The position numbers and the translations under genes are program-made. The notes under the pieces are model-generated. The model saw nothing but the letters and a program-made list of their open reading frames with translations. It had not been told where the DNA came from and ran no database searches. A stretch of 6,156 nucleotides of DNA, taken from positions 1-6,156 of the forward strand of contig DAOVQV010000104.1 in assembly GCA_030628445.1 (NCBI GenBank), given 5' to 3'. Within the stretch, counting starts at the first letter, position 1, and every line of letters starts with the position of its first letter. This DNA comes from Phycisphaerae bacterium. Lineage in GTDB: Bacteria; Planctomycetota; Phycisphaerae; SM23-33. Of this stretch, positions 1 through 6,047 are shown in pieces.

Positions 1-747
1 GCGTTGTACAAGGGCATTGCCGATGACAGCTACCCGTTCATCTCGGGTAACACCCAGCGGAAAAAGAAAGACGTCGGGATTGGTGGCTTACTGAAGATGA
101 ATTATGACACTGACCTGATTGCAGGAGGCCACGACGATCCATTCCAGCTGGATGGTGCACACCCTTTCGAAGGGGCGGACCTGTGCATGGTGGAGAACCT
201 TTGCCTGTTGGTGAAGGAGAAGATGGTCGCGTCCTGGAAGATGTTCCGTTGTCCCCAGGTCTCCCGGCGGGTAATGAATCGGGGCGAGGACGCGAACAAC
301 GATTACGGATTTCGGAGTGAACAGGACGAGATCGACATCGACTACGCCTATCACATGGGTTACTACTTGACCAATGACTACCCAGTGATGAACGCGAATC
401 GGCTGAGACCTAGGATGAACGGAGGGTGCATAATCCTGGGCGATAGGCATGGAGAGCAGGAGGACGACACCATCGTGGAGGAGTTCAGCGGCCCTGAGGG
501 CGGCGACTCGGATACGGACAACGAGGGTAAGGGGTTTAATCACGGTAAGGACGGGATCAACGTCTTAAGCGCCAGCTACTCCGTTACCTTCTCGAAGAAG
601 ATCTTGTGCGGCGTGAACGAGAACAACATCTATACGGAAGATATGGACAAGGGCGACGAGACGCCCAACGGGAGCGTGGATCTTCCTCCATCGGGCACGG
701 CGGTAAATGAGCTGGACACCATTCTAATTAATCCGACAATGCCCTGA
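1..747 (+). CDS. Prepilin-like (H-x9-DG family type) protein, C-terminal part, 5' end outside window
   Basis: The reading frame is open from the first base, so the start and the expected N-terminal pilin-like helix lie outside the window; the TTG at 4-6 is unlikely to be the real start. About 248 residues are visible. The layout matches planctomycete proteins with an N-terminal type IV pilin or pseudopilin methylation signal: a WKMFRCPQ segment (about residues 79-86) like their FxCPS motif, a strand ending in IILGDR, an NHGKDGINVL segment (180-189) and the tail GVNENNIYT (204-212). The usual ADGHV after NVL is replaced by ASYSV, so the Asp-Gly signature is missing. Such proteins are thought to be exported by pilus or type II secretion machinery, but their exact jobs are mostly unknown. 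A partial GspE/PilB-type gene at the other end of the window is consistent with this, though not adjacent. Family call from motif layout only; no function assigned. Confidence 0.7.
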   Translation, partial: ALYKGIADDSYPFISGNTQRKKKDVGIGGLLKMNYDTDLIAGGHDDPFQLDGAHPFEGADLCMVENLCLLVKEKMVASWKMFRCPQVSRRVMNRGEDANNDYGFRSEQDEIDIDYAYHMGYYLTNDYPVMNANRLRPRMNGGCIILGDRHGEQEDDTIVEEFSGPEGGDSDTDNEGKGFNHGKDGINVLSASYSVTFSKKILCGVNENNIYTEDMDKGDETPNGSVDLPPSGTAVNELDTILINPTMP

Positions 748-784
748 ACGCCCTAGTTATGCCCTCGTCTGAGTAATGACCACT

Positions 785-820
785 AACCGGGACGGCCCGA
801 TCAAATCGGCCGTCCCGGTT
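785..820 (+). terminator. Strong rho-independent-type terminator after the prepilin-like gene
   Basis: A perfect 13-bp inverted repeat, AACCGGGACGGCC (785-797) and GGCCGTCCCGGTT (808-820), flanks a 10-base loop in which GAT and ATC can add three more pairs past a bulged C. A T/C-rich run (CTTTCTTGTCCTTCT) follows directly. It starts 38 bases after the TGA of the upstream gene and should separate that gene from ybeZ. The tract after the stem is not pure T, and on the minus strand the stem is followed by only a short AT-poor stretch, so it is probably one-directional. Confidence 0.8.
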
Positions 821-930
821 CTTTCTTGTCCTTCTGGGCGCCGAAACGCTGTAGGTTCTACCTGACAAAGCACCTCAAGGGGCTTGTGCAACGTCCGGAA
901 TCTGCTAGACGCCGAAGGTCCGGTTGTGTG
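821..930. other. Intergenic stretch with no recognised gene
   Basis: Together with the terminator before it and the leader after it, this belongs to the 293-base gap between the prepilin-like gene and ybeZ. No reading frame here has a convincing start and ribosome site. I see no tRNA-like fold and no long repeat. A CTGACA at 862-867 resembles a -35 box, but no matching -10 lies at 16-18 bases. Confidence 0.5.
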
Positions 931-939
931 TACTATATT
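906..939 (+). promoter_or_regulatory. Possible promoter of the ybeZ-pgpH operon
   Basis: The only AT-rich patch in front of ybeZ is TACTATATT (931-939). It holds two overlapping -10-like hexamers, TACTAT (931-936) and TATATT (934-939, five of six matches to TATAAT). The best -35-like hexamer is TAGACG (906-911), 19 bases before TACTAT, which is a poor match and a long spacer. If this is used, transcription would start near 943-946 and leave a leader of about 95 bases. Weak call, based on the standard sigma-70-type consensus, which may not hold for this organism. Confidence 0.35.
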
Positions 940-951
940 CGGATGGGAACG

Positions 952-1025
952 CCCGATTTCGTCGGGTTGTCGTATTGAAAGTATCCGCCGGGACGCCCCG
1001 GACTTCCCAGACGGAAGGTGCCGGG
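952..1025 (+). promoter_or_regulatory. Structured 5' leader of ybeZ with tandem small hairpins
   Basis: Three short perfect stems follow each other: CCCGA/TCGGG (952-956 with 962-966, 5-base loop), CCGGG/CCCGG (988-992 with 997-1001, loop ACGC) and CTTCC/GGAAG (1003-1007 with 1013-1017, 5-base loop). A second copy of CCGGG at 1021-1025 could instead pair with 997-1001 and enclose the third hairpin, so two pairings exclude each other just before the ribosome site at 1031. No known riboswitch or ribosomal-protein leader was recognised. The pairings are plain to see; any regulatory role is inference, as short stems are common in GC-rich DNA. Confidence 0.35.
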
Positions 1026-1040
1026 TTTTGAGGGCAGCAA

Positions 1041-1997
1041 GTGGAACTTAGCATCACCATTGAGGAACCCGCCAAGCGCGGGGTCTTGTTTGGCCCGGCG
1101 GATCGGCACCTCAAGCTGATCCGCGAGGCCCTGGACGTGCAGATCTTCGCCCGCCAGGGACAGGTCAAGATCACCGGTCCGTCGAAGAACGTCTCCCGCG
1201 CCGCAGCCGTTCTCCAGCGGCTCCAGCAGGCCGTCCGCCATAACCGACCCGTCACCGCCCAGACCGTCGGCGACGCCGTCGCCGCCTTCGCCGTAAGCGA
1301 GCACCATCAGGGAGACGGGGCCCTGGACGTGTATATCCCGGGGCGGACCATCCGACCGAAAACGCCTGGTCAGGCCCGATACATCGAGGCCATGCACCGG
1401 CGCGACCTGGTCTTCTGCACGGGACCGGCGGGGACCGGAAAGACCTACCTGGCCGTCGCCAAAGCCGTCAACATGCTCAAAGATCACCAGGCCAAACGGC
1501 TGATCCTGGTTCGCCCGGCCGTCGAAGCCGGCGAGAAACTCGGATTCTTACCCGGCGATATGCAGGCAAAGGTCAACCCGTACCTAAGGCCGCTTTTCGA
1601 CGCGCTGCACGACATGATGGAGTTCGATCAGATTCGGCGCTTCATGGCGAACGATCTGATTGAGATCATCCCGTTGGCCTTCATGCGGGGCAGGACGCTG
1701 AACGATTCGATCATAATCCTCGACGAGGCGCAGAATACCACGATCGCGCAGATGTTGATGTTCCTGACACGAATGGGACATGGGTCGAAGACGATCGTCA
1801 CCGGCGACGACAGCCAGACCGATCTTCCCGAAGAGACACCCAGCGGGCTGCTCGACGCTCAGCGCAGGCTCGCCGGGATTAAAGGCCTTGCCATTATCCG
1901 CCTGGATCGCGGCGACATCGTCAGACATCACCTGGTGCAGAATATCGTGGAAGCCTATGGCAAAAACGGTCGAAATGAAGAACAAGTCCCCAAGTGA
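1041..1997 (+). CDS. ybeZ: PhoH-family ATPase (YbeZ type)
   Basis: A 318-residue PhoH-like P-loop ATPase of normal family length. An N-terminal region (about 1-70) resembles the KH-like segment of these proteins. The ATPase part carries Walker A GPAGTGKT (128-135), the PhoH-specific stretch RPAVEAGEKLGFLPGD (158-173), Walker B IIILDEAQN (224-232) and the sensor-like VTGDDSQTDLP (253-263). YbeZ proteins are cytoplasmic, bind RNA and partner with YbeY in rRNA maturation and ribosome quality control, which fits ybeY lying downstream here. The start is well fixed: an in-frame TGA at 1029-1031 lies just before GTG 1041, and an AGGG ribosome site (1031-1034) sits six bases ahead. pgpH follows after 27 bases, so the two probably share a transcript. 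All catalytic motifs are intact. The family is certain; the symbol rests on similarity to YbeZ and on gene context. Confidence 0.95.
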   Translation: MELSITIEEPAKRGVLFGPADRHLKLIREALDVQIFARQGQVKITGPSKNVSRAAAVLQRLQQAVRHNRPVTAQTVGDAVAAFAVSEHHQGDGALDVYIPGRTIRPKTPGQARYIEAMHRRDLVFCTGPAGTGKTYLAVAKAVNMLKDHQAKRLILVRPAVEAGEKLGFLPGDMQAKVNPYLRPLFDALHDMMEFDQIRRFMANDLIEIIPLAFMRGRTLNDSIIILDEAQNTTIAQMLMFLTRMGHGSKTIVTGDDSQTDLPEETPSGLLDAQRRLAGIKGLAIIRLDRGDIVRHHLVQNIVEAYGKNGRNEEQVPK

Positions 1998-2011
1998 ACA
2001 CCAAGACCCGC

Positions 2012-2016
2012 GAGGG
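2012..2016 (+). promoter_or_regulatory. Ribosome binding site that decides the pgpH start
   Basis: GAGGG lies eight bases before ATG 2025 and five before the in-frame TTG at 2022. The spacing and the codon both favour ATG 2025, which removes one residue from the longest possible frame. Confidence 0.65.
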
Positions 2017-2024
2017 ACCAGTTG

Positions 2025-3899
2025 ATGTGGCCCTTTAAGAAGAGACTCAAGCAGCGGCGGCTGGAGGTGCGAAAGAACATACCCTCCCCCGGTCCTTCCG
2101 TCTGGGATCGCCTCAGGACAAGCGGCGGGATCCCGGCGTTGCTGCTGGGTGTCGTTTTCTTTCTGGCCGCTGGGCTGATGGACGCCTGGCCGGTCGAGCC
2201 ATTCGTCTACCACCAGGGACAATACGTCCACGCCGACGTGTATGCGCGGGTTCCCTTCACCGTACCCGCCCAGCAACCAAGCGATCCTGCCCGAAGCGGC
2301 GAAGCGCCCGCTACGACCGCACCCACTGAGTCAACCGGCGGCGCCCGGACAAAGGGTCCCCTAAGCGACGCCAAGGTCTATCAGGGCGGCGATCTACTCG
2401 TTCAGCGAACCCGAAAGCCCGGTGCCGACGAGGCGGAGATTCACCTTCTTACTGCAACCCAAGTGGCTCTGTTGCGCAGCGAGCACGAAGCCTATCTAAC
2501 CGATCAGCGGCAGAACAACCCATGGCGGTTCTGGTCTCGCATGGTGGGCAGAGCCGGGATTATCCTGCTGATCACCGCGCTTTTGTGTTTGTATGTGGGT
2601 AAGTACCACCCCCAGTACGTCAGCAACCCCTGGCGAAGCTTAGCTCTTGTCGCCGTGCTTCTATTGATGCTCGCACTAAACAAGGTGATGGGCTTGCTGT
2701 TGGGGTGGAACGCCCATTCAGCCGTGCTTCCGGTGCTTTTGGGTGCGTTGGTGCTGACGATCGCGCATGACCAGCGCTTCGCCCTGGCGGGGGGAGCGGC
2801 CCTGGCGGGCCTGGTGGTATTGCAGCAGCGGGCTGACATCATGCTGCTGGTTGTGCTGCTCGCCGCCGTGGCGGTGAGTGTTTTCCAGCTTCGCGAGATC
2901 CGCACACGAACGAAGCTGATCGAGATCTCCGTCGTTTCGGCTGTAATTATCGCGCTGGCGGTGCTGGGGAGGGGCTTCGCGGCCGGTATGTCATGGCGTT
3001 TCGTGGTGGTCGACATCTTATGGGCCACCGGAGCGGCGCTTCTGGCGGGGTTCCTCATTCAAGGCGGGCTGCCCCTTATCGAACGAGTCTTCCGCGTGGC
3101 TACCAGCATGACGCTTCTGGAATGGTGCGATGCGTCCAGGCCTCTGCTGAAGCGTCTGGCGATGGAGGCGCCGGGAAGCTACAACCACTCTCTCCAGCTG
3201 GGCACGATGTGCGAAGCGGCCGCGGAAACCATCGGCGCCCGTGGGCTGTTGGCGCGGGTTGGGGCGTATTATCACGATATCGGGAAGATGAACAAACCGG
3301 ACTACTTCGTCGAGAACGAAGCCGGCGCCGCCTCCAAGCACGAAAAGCTTTCCCCGGCGATGAGCTTGCTTATCATCATCGGACATGTCAAAGACGGCGT
3401 CGAGCTGGCGCATGAATACGCCCTGCCCTCGGTCCTGCATGAATTCATCGCCGCGCATCATGGGACGACGCTTGTGCGGTACTTCTACCACGCCGCGGCC
3501 GAGCAGCGAAAAAACGATACCGATCGCGCACCGGATGAAGTTCAGTTTCGCTATCCCGGCCCCAAGCCTCAGTCGAAAGAAGCTGCGATTCTTATGCTCG
3601 CCGATGCCGCCGAATCCTCCGTGCGGGCGATGAACCAGCCGACCCCGGGACACATCGAAACCCAGGTCCACAACATGGTCACCCAGCGGCTTAACGACGG
3701 GCAGCTTGACGAGTGCGAACTGACGCTAAAGGAAGTCCACAGGATCGAGCATTCGCTCACGAAGAGCCTGTGCAGCATCTACCATTCGCGAATCGCCTAC
3801 CCCAAACCGCCCGAGTCGAAACCGCCTTCGAAGACCCCCGCTAAAGGGGCCGCCGAAGAGAAAACCCCCGGTGCAGAAGCCCAAGACTCCGCCGGTTAG
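2025..3899 (+). CDS. pgpH: Membrane HD-domain phosphodiesterase, PgpH/YqfF (7TM-HD) family
   Basis: A 624-residue integral membrane protein. One membrane helix (about 36-52) leads to an external domain (about 53-172), then a bundle of hydrophobic helices (about 174-350) and a cytoplasmic HD domain. The metal-binding set of the family is complete: H388 (GSYNHSL), H417-D418 (YYHDIGKMNKP), H454 (GHVKDGVELA), H478-H479 (AAHHGTT) and D527 (LADAAES). Characterised PgpH proteins hydrolyse cyclic-di-AMP to pApA; the substrate in this organism is not shown by sequence. The external domain keeps the VYQGGDLLV and LLRSEHEAYL elements of the 7TMR-HDED fold but is short, with a Pro/Ala/Thr-rich stretch (about 82-105) between its parts. 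The C-terminal 32 residues are rich in Pro, Lys, Ala and Glu and probably disordered. It lies 27 bases after ybeZ; its TAG overlaps the stop codon of the convergent gene. Confidence 0.93.
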   Translation: MWPFKKRLKQRRLEVRKNIPSPGPSVWDRLRTSGGIPALLLGVVFFLAAGLMDAWPVEPFVYHQGQYVHADVYARVPFTVPAQQPSDPARSGEAPATTAPTESTGGARTKGPLSDAKVYQGGDLLVQRTRKPGADEAEIHLLTATQVALLRSEHEAYLTDQRQNNPWRFWSRMVGRAGIILLITALLCLYVGKYHPQYVSNPWRSLALVAVLLLMLALNKVMGLLLGWNAHSAVLPVLLGALVLTIAHDQRFALAGGAALAGLVVLQQRADIMLLVVLLAAVAVSVFQLREIRTRTKLIEISVVSAVIIALAVLGRGFAAGMSWRFVVVDILWATGAALLAGFLIQGGLPLIERVFRVATSMTLLEWCDASRPLLKRLAMEAPGSYNHSLQLGTMCEAAAETIGARGLLARVGAYYHDIGKMNKPDYFVENEAGAASKHEKLSPAMSLLIIIGHVKDGVELAHEYALPSVLHEFIAAHHGTTLVRYFYHAAAEQRKNDTDRAPDEVQFRYPGPKPQSKEAAILMLADAAESSVRAMNQPTPGHIETQVHNMVTQRLNDGQLDECELTLKEVHRIEHSLTKSLCSIYHSRIAYPKPPESKPPSKTPAKGAAEEKTPGAEAQDSAG

Positions 3900-5458
3900 G
3901 CCGACAGCTTCTGTCGCACACGCGCGTACGGCGGGGAGGATCTTCTCATCGCCACAGATAGAATCACCCCCGCGCCAAGCAGCAACAAGAAGCAGTAAAA
4001 CACGGGAGCATAAGCCTGCATCAGGTCGCCCCAGTATTCGCCCACGTCGCTGCCTGCGCCGCTGATCGCAGCTATCAGCTTGCAGGCGCTCGATCTCGTA
4101 ACCCAGATCAACACCCAACTCATCAGCATCAGACACATCGTCAGGATGCGCAGACTCCTGGAGAAGACGCCGAATCCTATTGCACTCCAGATCGCCACAC
4201 TACCCACCAGCAGCACGCCTGCGTGGTGGTCCCATGTTCGCTGGTTGAGCAGCATCATTCCGCAGGCGACCAGGCCGTAGTGCAGCATGCGCCGCCCGTC
4301 GTCGCGAGGTAGTTTGCGCCACCCAATCGCCCATCCCATCAGGCCCACCACGACCACCTGGGCGACGCGGATCAGCCATTTGACCGTACCGTCCGACAGC
4401 GAGATAAAAGCGATCCAACCGTGTTGTTGCTGATGGTCGTATGGGTTATCGTCGGGATTCCAGAATATGTCGCCGTTGGGATTCGGTTTACCCAGGAAGT
4501 AGCGGCTGAAGACGCCGGGCAGCGACTGGTTGATGTGGATGGGATACCAGGCGCCCTCGACGAGTCCGGGGAGAATCAAGTTGTCCAGCCAACTACCCGT
4601 CAGGTCCGCGAAGCGTGCGGGCCCGACCGCCACACCCGGGATTATCACCGCAAAGATAACCAGCCCCGCCACCATCGCCACCAGCAGCTTCCAGTTTCGT
4701 TGATACAACCAGTACACCACGAACAGCGCGGGGGTCATCTTCAGGCATATCGCCAGGGCCAAGGATGCACCGGAAGCGATGTCCCGCCCTCGCCGATATG
4801 CCCAAAGATGAAATACCACCGCAAACAGCACGAACCCATTCGTGTTCCCGTGCTGGATGTCGCCGATGATAAACGGCATGGCGCCGACCAAACCGAGTCC
4901 AAGGACCCAATCGGGTATTCGCCGACCCTCGTGGCTCGCTAATCGCCCCGCAAGCCAAAATGCCCCCAGAAGCGCCACCAGCTTCAACAGGTTGAACACC
5001 ACCGCCATTACCGGGACCGGGAGGTACGCCAACGGCGTCAAAAGGATAACGACGAAGGGCATATTCGGGTGCAGCTGGGCCCTGTCTGCTTCGATTTTGG
5101 ACAGGGACGGGGCACTTGCCCGGTTCTCGCCGTGGCGGATCGGCTTCGACGGGTCCTGATAGATGTCCCACCCTCCCCAGAACTGCCGAACCGCCTTTCG
5201 CCACCGGCCAATTGCGCCCTTGTGCTGCTTGAAGCCCGCAAGCGGGCGCCCCGGATGCAGGCGGGTGAGTTCTTCGGCCTTGCGGATTCGCCTCATCGTA
5301 CCGACCTGGAACTGCACTACCGGTGCGATCAGCGCCACACCGAGCAGCACATACGCGGCGATACGCGCCGCCTTCGCCCTGCGGCGCAGCTGAGGTGCGG
5401 ATGGAATGGGGGTGCAGTACGGCAGCGACCAGCGCGGGGTTTGCGAATTACTTTTCAT
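3896..5458 (-). CDS. GT87-type (DUF2029) polytopic membrane glycosyltransferase
   Basis: A 520-residue protein with about ten or more hydrophobic segments, resembling lipid-linked-sugar-dependent mannosyltransferases (GT87, GT-C fold). After a first helix (about 33-53) comes a long external loop with GGWDIY (95-100), whose Asp98 matches the catalytic Asp position of the family. Then follow HPNMPFVVILLTPLAYLP (130-147, like the usual YPPF segment), HGNTNGFVLF (203-212), ICLKMTPALFVVYWLYQRNWK (about 237-257), INQSLPG (309-315) and NQRTWDHHAGVLL (405-417). These enzymes move a sugar from a polyprenyl-phosphate donor to a lipid or glycan on the outer face of the membrane; donor and acceptor cannot be told here. 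ATG 5458 is the first start after an in-frame stop (5471-5473), though no clear ribosome site precedes it. It is inserted, inverted, between pgpH and ybeY. Family assignment fairly sure, substrate unknown. Confidence 0.82.
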   Translation of the reverse strand: MKSNSQTPRWSLPYCTPIPSAPQLRRRAKAARIAAYVLLGVALIAPVVQFQVGTMRRIRKAEELTRLHPGRPLAGFKQHKGAIGRWRKAVRQFWGGWDIYQDPSKPIRHGENRASAPSLSKIEADRAQLHPNMPFVVILLTPLAYLPVPVMAVVFNLLKLVALLGAFWLAGRLASHEGRRIPDWVLGLGLVGAMPFIIGDIQHGNTNGFVLFAVVFHLWAYRRGRDIASGASLALAICLKMTPALFVVYWLYQRNWKLLVAMVAGLVIFAVIIPGVAVGPARFADLTGSWLDNLILPGLVEGAWYPIHINQSLPGVFSRYFLGKPNPNGDIFWNPDDNPYDHQQQHGWIAFISLSDGTVKWLIRVAQVVVVGLMGWAIGWRKLPRDDGRRMLHYGLVACGMMLLNQRTWDHHAGVLLVGSVAIWSAIGFGVFSRSLRILTMCLMLMSWVLIWVTRSSACKLIAAISGAGSDVGEYWGDLMQAYAPVFYCFLLLLGAGVILSVAMRRSSPPYARVRQKLSA

Positions 5459-5548
5459 GACCGGTAAACTTTATCGGCCCGGCCTGTCCAACGCCACAGT
5501 CCCCTTCCCGATGTTGCAATCCCCGCGGCCTGGTGATATGTTTGCGGC
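5459..5548. promoter_or_regulatory. Divergent control region between the glycosyltransferase gene and ybeY
   Basis: These 90 bases must hold the start signals of both genes. The ybeY-directed promoter is described separately. On the minus strand a TGGACA (complement of 5485-5490) resembles a -35 box and a GATAAA lies close to ATG 5458, but their spacing (9 bases) is too short for them to act together, so no promoter is called for the glycosyltransferase gene. Confidence 0.5.
5514..5542 (+). promoter_or_regulatory. Probable extended -10 promoter of ybeY
   Basis: TTGCAA (5514-5519) and TATGTT (5537-5542) are separated by 17 bases, each matching four of six consensus positions, and the -10 is preceded by TGA, giving the TGn extended -10 form. 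With standard spacing (hexamer ending at -7) the first transcribed base would be 5549, which is the G of the ybeY GTG start. The element is needed in principle because the gene upstream runs the other way. Prediction from consensus only. Confidence 0.5.
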
Positions 5549-6019
5549 GTGCCCGGTCGATCGAAAACCAAGATTCTCATCTCATCTTCGCAGAAGGCGA
5601 TGCGCGTCCCCCGAAAGAAGCTCCAACGCCTTATCCGCTTCGTCGCTGCGCAAGAGAAGGTTCGTGTCGACCATGTCGACTTGGTAGTTGTAACCGCCCG
5701 CCGAATCGCCTCGCTGAACCGCAAATATCGCGGGCGGGGCGGACCGACTGACGTGCTCAGCTTCGATCTTTCCGAAGTTGGCGCGACCGGGATTTGTGCC
5801 CAGATCGTAGTCTGCGGCCAGATCGCCGCCCGCCGGGCCAAAAACCGCGGCACGGGCCCACAGGCGGAGCTTATGCTCTACGTCGTTCACGCCCTGCTGC
5901 ACCTGTGCGGATATGACGATTCCACCCCGCGTCCCGCAGCAAAAATGCGCACTCGCCAGGAGCAGTTGCTGGCTGCGTTCCTGAACAAAGGGCTGAAAAG
6001 AACGCAACACCAACGGTAG
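5549..6019 (+). CDS. ybeY: Endoribonuclease YbeY (rRNA maturation factor, UPF0054)
   Basis: A 156-residue protein of normal length. It carries LNRKYRGRGGPTDVLSF (56-72), including the conserved Arg61, and the metal-site helix VVHALLHLCGYDD (112-124). YbeY is a cytoplasmic zinc-dependent endoribonuclease for 16S rRNA 3'-end processing and ribosome quality control, working with YbeZ. The standard site is HxxxHxxxxxH; here His114 and His118 are present but the third position (124) is Asp. The usual GD before the IVI strand is Ala84-Gln85, and the usual Asp before PTDVLSF is Gly64. The start is forced: TGA at 5534-5536 is the in-frame stop and GTG 5549 is the first usual start codon after it. No ribosome site precedes it, and a predicted promoter would begin transcription at this GTG. 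Met18 would be an alternative, but it would remove part of the conserved N-terminal strand. Family sure, activity of this variant untested. Confidence 0.92.
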   Translation: MPGRSKTKILISSSQKAMRVPRKKLQRLIRFVAAQEKVRVDHVDLVVVTARRIASLNRKYRGRGGPTDVLSFDLSEVGATGICAQIVVCGQIAARRAKNRGTGPQAELMLYVVHALLHLCGYDDSTPRPAAKMRTRQEQLLAAFLNKGLKRTQHQR

Positions 6020-6047
6020 AGTTGCCTTTCTTTTTAGCTTTCTGCGT
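6020..6047. other. Short convergent gap between ybeY and the GspE/PilB-type gene
   Basis: The 28 bases between the two facing stop codons contain a T-rich run (CTTTCTTTTTAG, 6026-6037). A weak 5-bp stem, GCAAC (6004-6008) with GTTGC (6021-6025), lies across the ybeY stop just before the T run and could form a poor terminator for ybeY. Its 12-base loop and short stem make this doubtful. Confidence 0.3.

Noticed and set aside
88..543. 151-residue minus-strand frame opposite the prepilin-like gene
   Set aside because: The plus strand carries recognisable family motifs through the same stretch; the minus-strand frame shows none and is rich in Val and His from complementing Asp/Asn/Met-rich codons.
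2022..2024. TTG as the start of pgpH
   Set aside because: It is in frame, but the adjacent ATG at 2025 is a better codon and sits eight bases after GAGGG.
1584..2276. 230-residue minus-strand frame spanning the ybeZ-pgpH junction
   Set aside because: It runs antisense through the Walker B region of ybeZ and the start of pgpH, and no family is recognisable in its translation.
3018..3671. 217-residue open frame on the minus strand opposite pgpH
   Set aside because: It lies wholly antisense to the HD-domain region, whose catalytic motifs are all intact. Its translation shows no recognisable domain and is rich in Arg and Gly, as expected for the shadow of a GC-rich gene.
4421..4942. 173-residue open frame on the plus strand inside the glycosyltransferase gene
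   Set aside because: It is antisense to conserved GT87 segments, has no recognisable motif and no ribosome site, and its translation is hydrophilic and low in pattern.
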